A stretch of 64,000 bases of DNA, taken from the NCBI GenBank assembly GCA_963931865.1, contig OZ007513.1, forward strand, positions 434,001 to 498,000, in the 5' to 3' direction. The notes beneath the pieces were generated by a model, which was not told the DNA's origin, did not search any database, and was given only the letters and a program-made list of their open reading frames with translations. The stretch comes from Axinella damicornis. Taxonomy: Eukaryota; Porifera; Demospongiae; Axinellida; Axinellidae. The position numbers and the translations under genes were made by a program. Shown piece after piece: positions 63,525 to 64,000 of the stretch (positions are counted from its first letter, which is position 1; each line of letters opens with the position of its first letter).

Positions 63525-64000
63525 TCTGGGACTCTCAGTCACACTGCAACACTGTCACATGGCTCCACAAAATGCTGTACGCCGCAAGGTATGGAGTTCC
63601 AAGCACGCTGACTTTGAGAGGGCTAACGACATGATTTGTGATCTGGACCTTGATGAAATTTTAGTCCGTGATGATATCCAGGCAACTTGGTCAAACCTAA
63701 AGAATGCATTTCTCAACACAATGGAGTCCTGTATCCCGAAAGCAGTCTTACCTATGAGGCACAACCTACCATGGTTAAACAAGGAAATTGTGCAGCTAAT
63801 TAGAAAGAGAAACCTCCTTTTCAGAAGGGCGCACAGCAGTGATAATAGGGACGATCAGGAGAAGTTCAAACAACTCAGAAATAGAATTGTCTCCAAATTG
63901 AGATCTGCAAAGAAGGAATTCTTCACTAAACTCCATCCCCGTAACCCAAAAGAGTTCTGGAAACTTGTTAAGGCAGTGAAATCTAAGAGTACTACTCTCC
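63525..64000 (+). mobile_element. Non-LTR retrotransposon (LINE) ORF, partial
   Basis: An open frame (stop-free from 63460) runs out of the right edge. From 63559 it reads MAPQNAVRRKVWS, later PWLNKEIVQLIRKRNLLFR, FKQLRNRIVSKLRSAKKEFF and NPKEFWKLVK. This pattern is characteristic of the linker between the endonuclease and reverse transcriptase domains of LINE ORF2 proteins. The endonuclease is absent upstream, so the copy is 5'-truncated or the domain is missing; the reverse transcriptase would lie beyond 64000. The clade cannot be assigned. Confidence 0.8.

Overview
This window looks like genomic DNA of a marine invertebrate, most probably a demosponge. The basis is long, almost intronless genes for secreted beta-helix (chlamydial Pmp-type) repeat proteins with a multi-pass membrane C-terminus, a type I know mainly as uncharacterised sponge gene models. 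Eukaryotic splice sites, MITE-like elements, a LINE fragment and abundant minisatellites add support. No bacterial operon structure, CRISPR array, rRNA or intact tRNA was seen. The species assignment is inference.

The window is a tandem cluster of one gene family, all on the + strand: gene A (1791-5495), gene B (14841-19937), gene C (24453-28547), stub D (30690-30932), gene E (36646-40173), gene F (47242-51280, one 4-bp frameshift), stub G (55533-55784, plus a second stub at 55972-56106) and pseudogene H (61100-63185). Two gene relics (11692-12254, 41995-42885) and two detached C-terminal tail fragments (7300-7610, 52664-52963) complete it. Each full protein has a signal peptide, a conserved N-terminal block, 3 to 22 near-identical ~26-residue repeats plus about four divergent ones, a conserved ectodomain, a Cys-rich stalk, about nine hydrophobic segments and a cytoplasmic tail ending in the motif LREPLDLIDTND.

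Large duplications explain the layout. Gene A with its 3' flank (to about 8311) matches gene F with its flank (to about 53651). The unit D + spacer + E matches G + spacer + H. The 5' flank of B matches that of F. Copies differ by transposon insertions, minisatellite expansion and decay. A short conserved segment ending in a GTGAGT donor lies 0.6-2 kb upstream of most copies, and a conserved acceptor lies about 14 bases before most start codons. Together they suggest a 5' non-coding exon shared by the family.

The one clear unrelated gene is on the - strand at 8158-11305: five exons of an ADP-ribosylglycohydrolase / J1-crystallin-like protein, lacking its N-terminal exons. Its last exon is duplicated at 53497-53587. 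The right edge carries a LINE ORF that continues out of the window.

The family resembles a rapidly diversifying cell-surface receptor cluster: tandem copies, repeat-number variation, mosaic paralogues, pseudogenes and stubs. A recognition or adhesion role is inference only.
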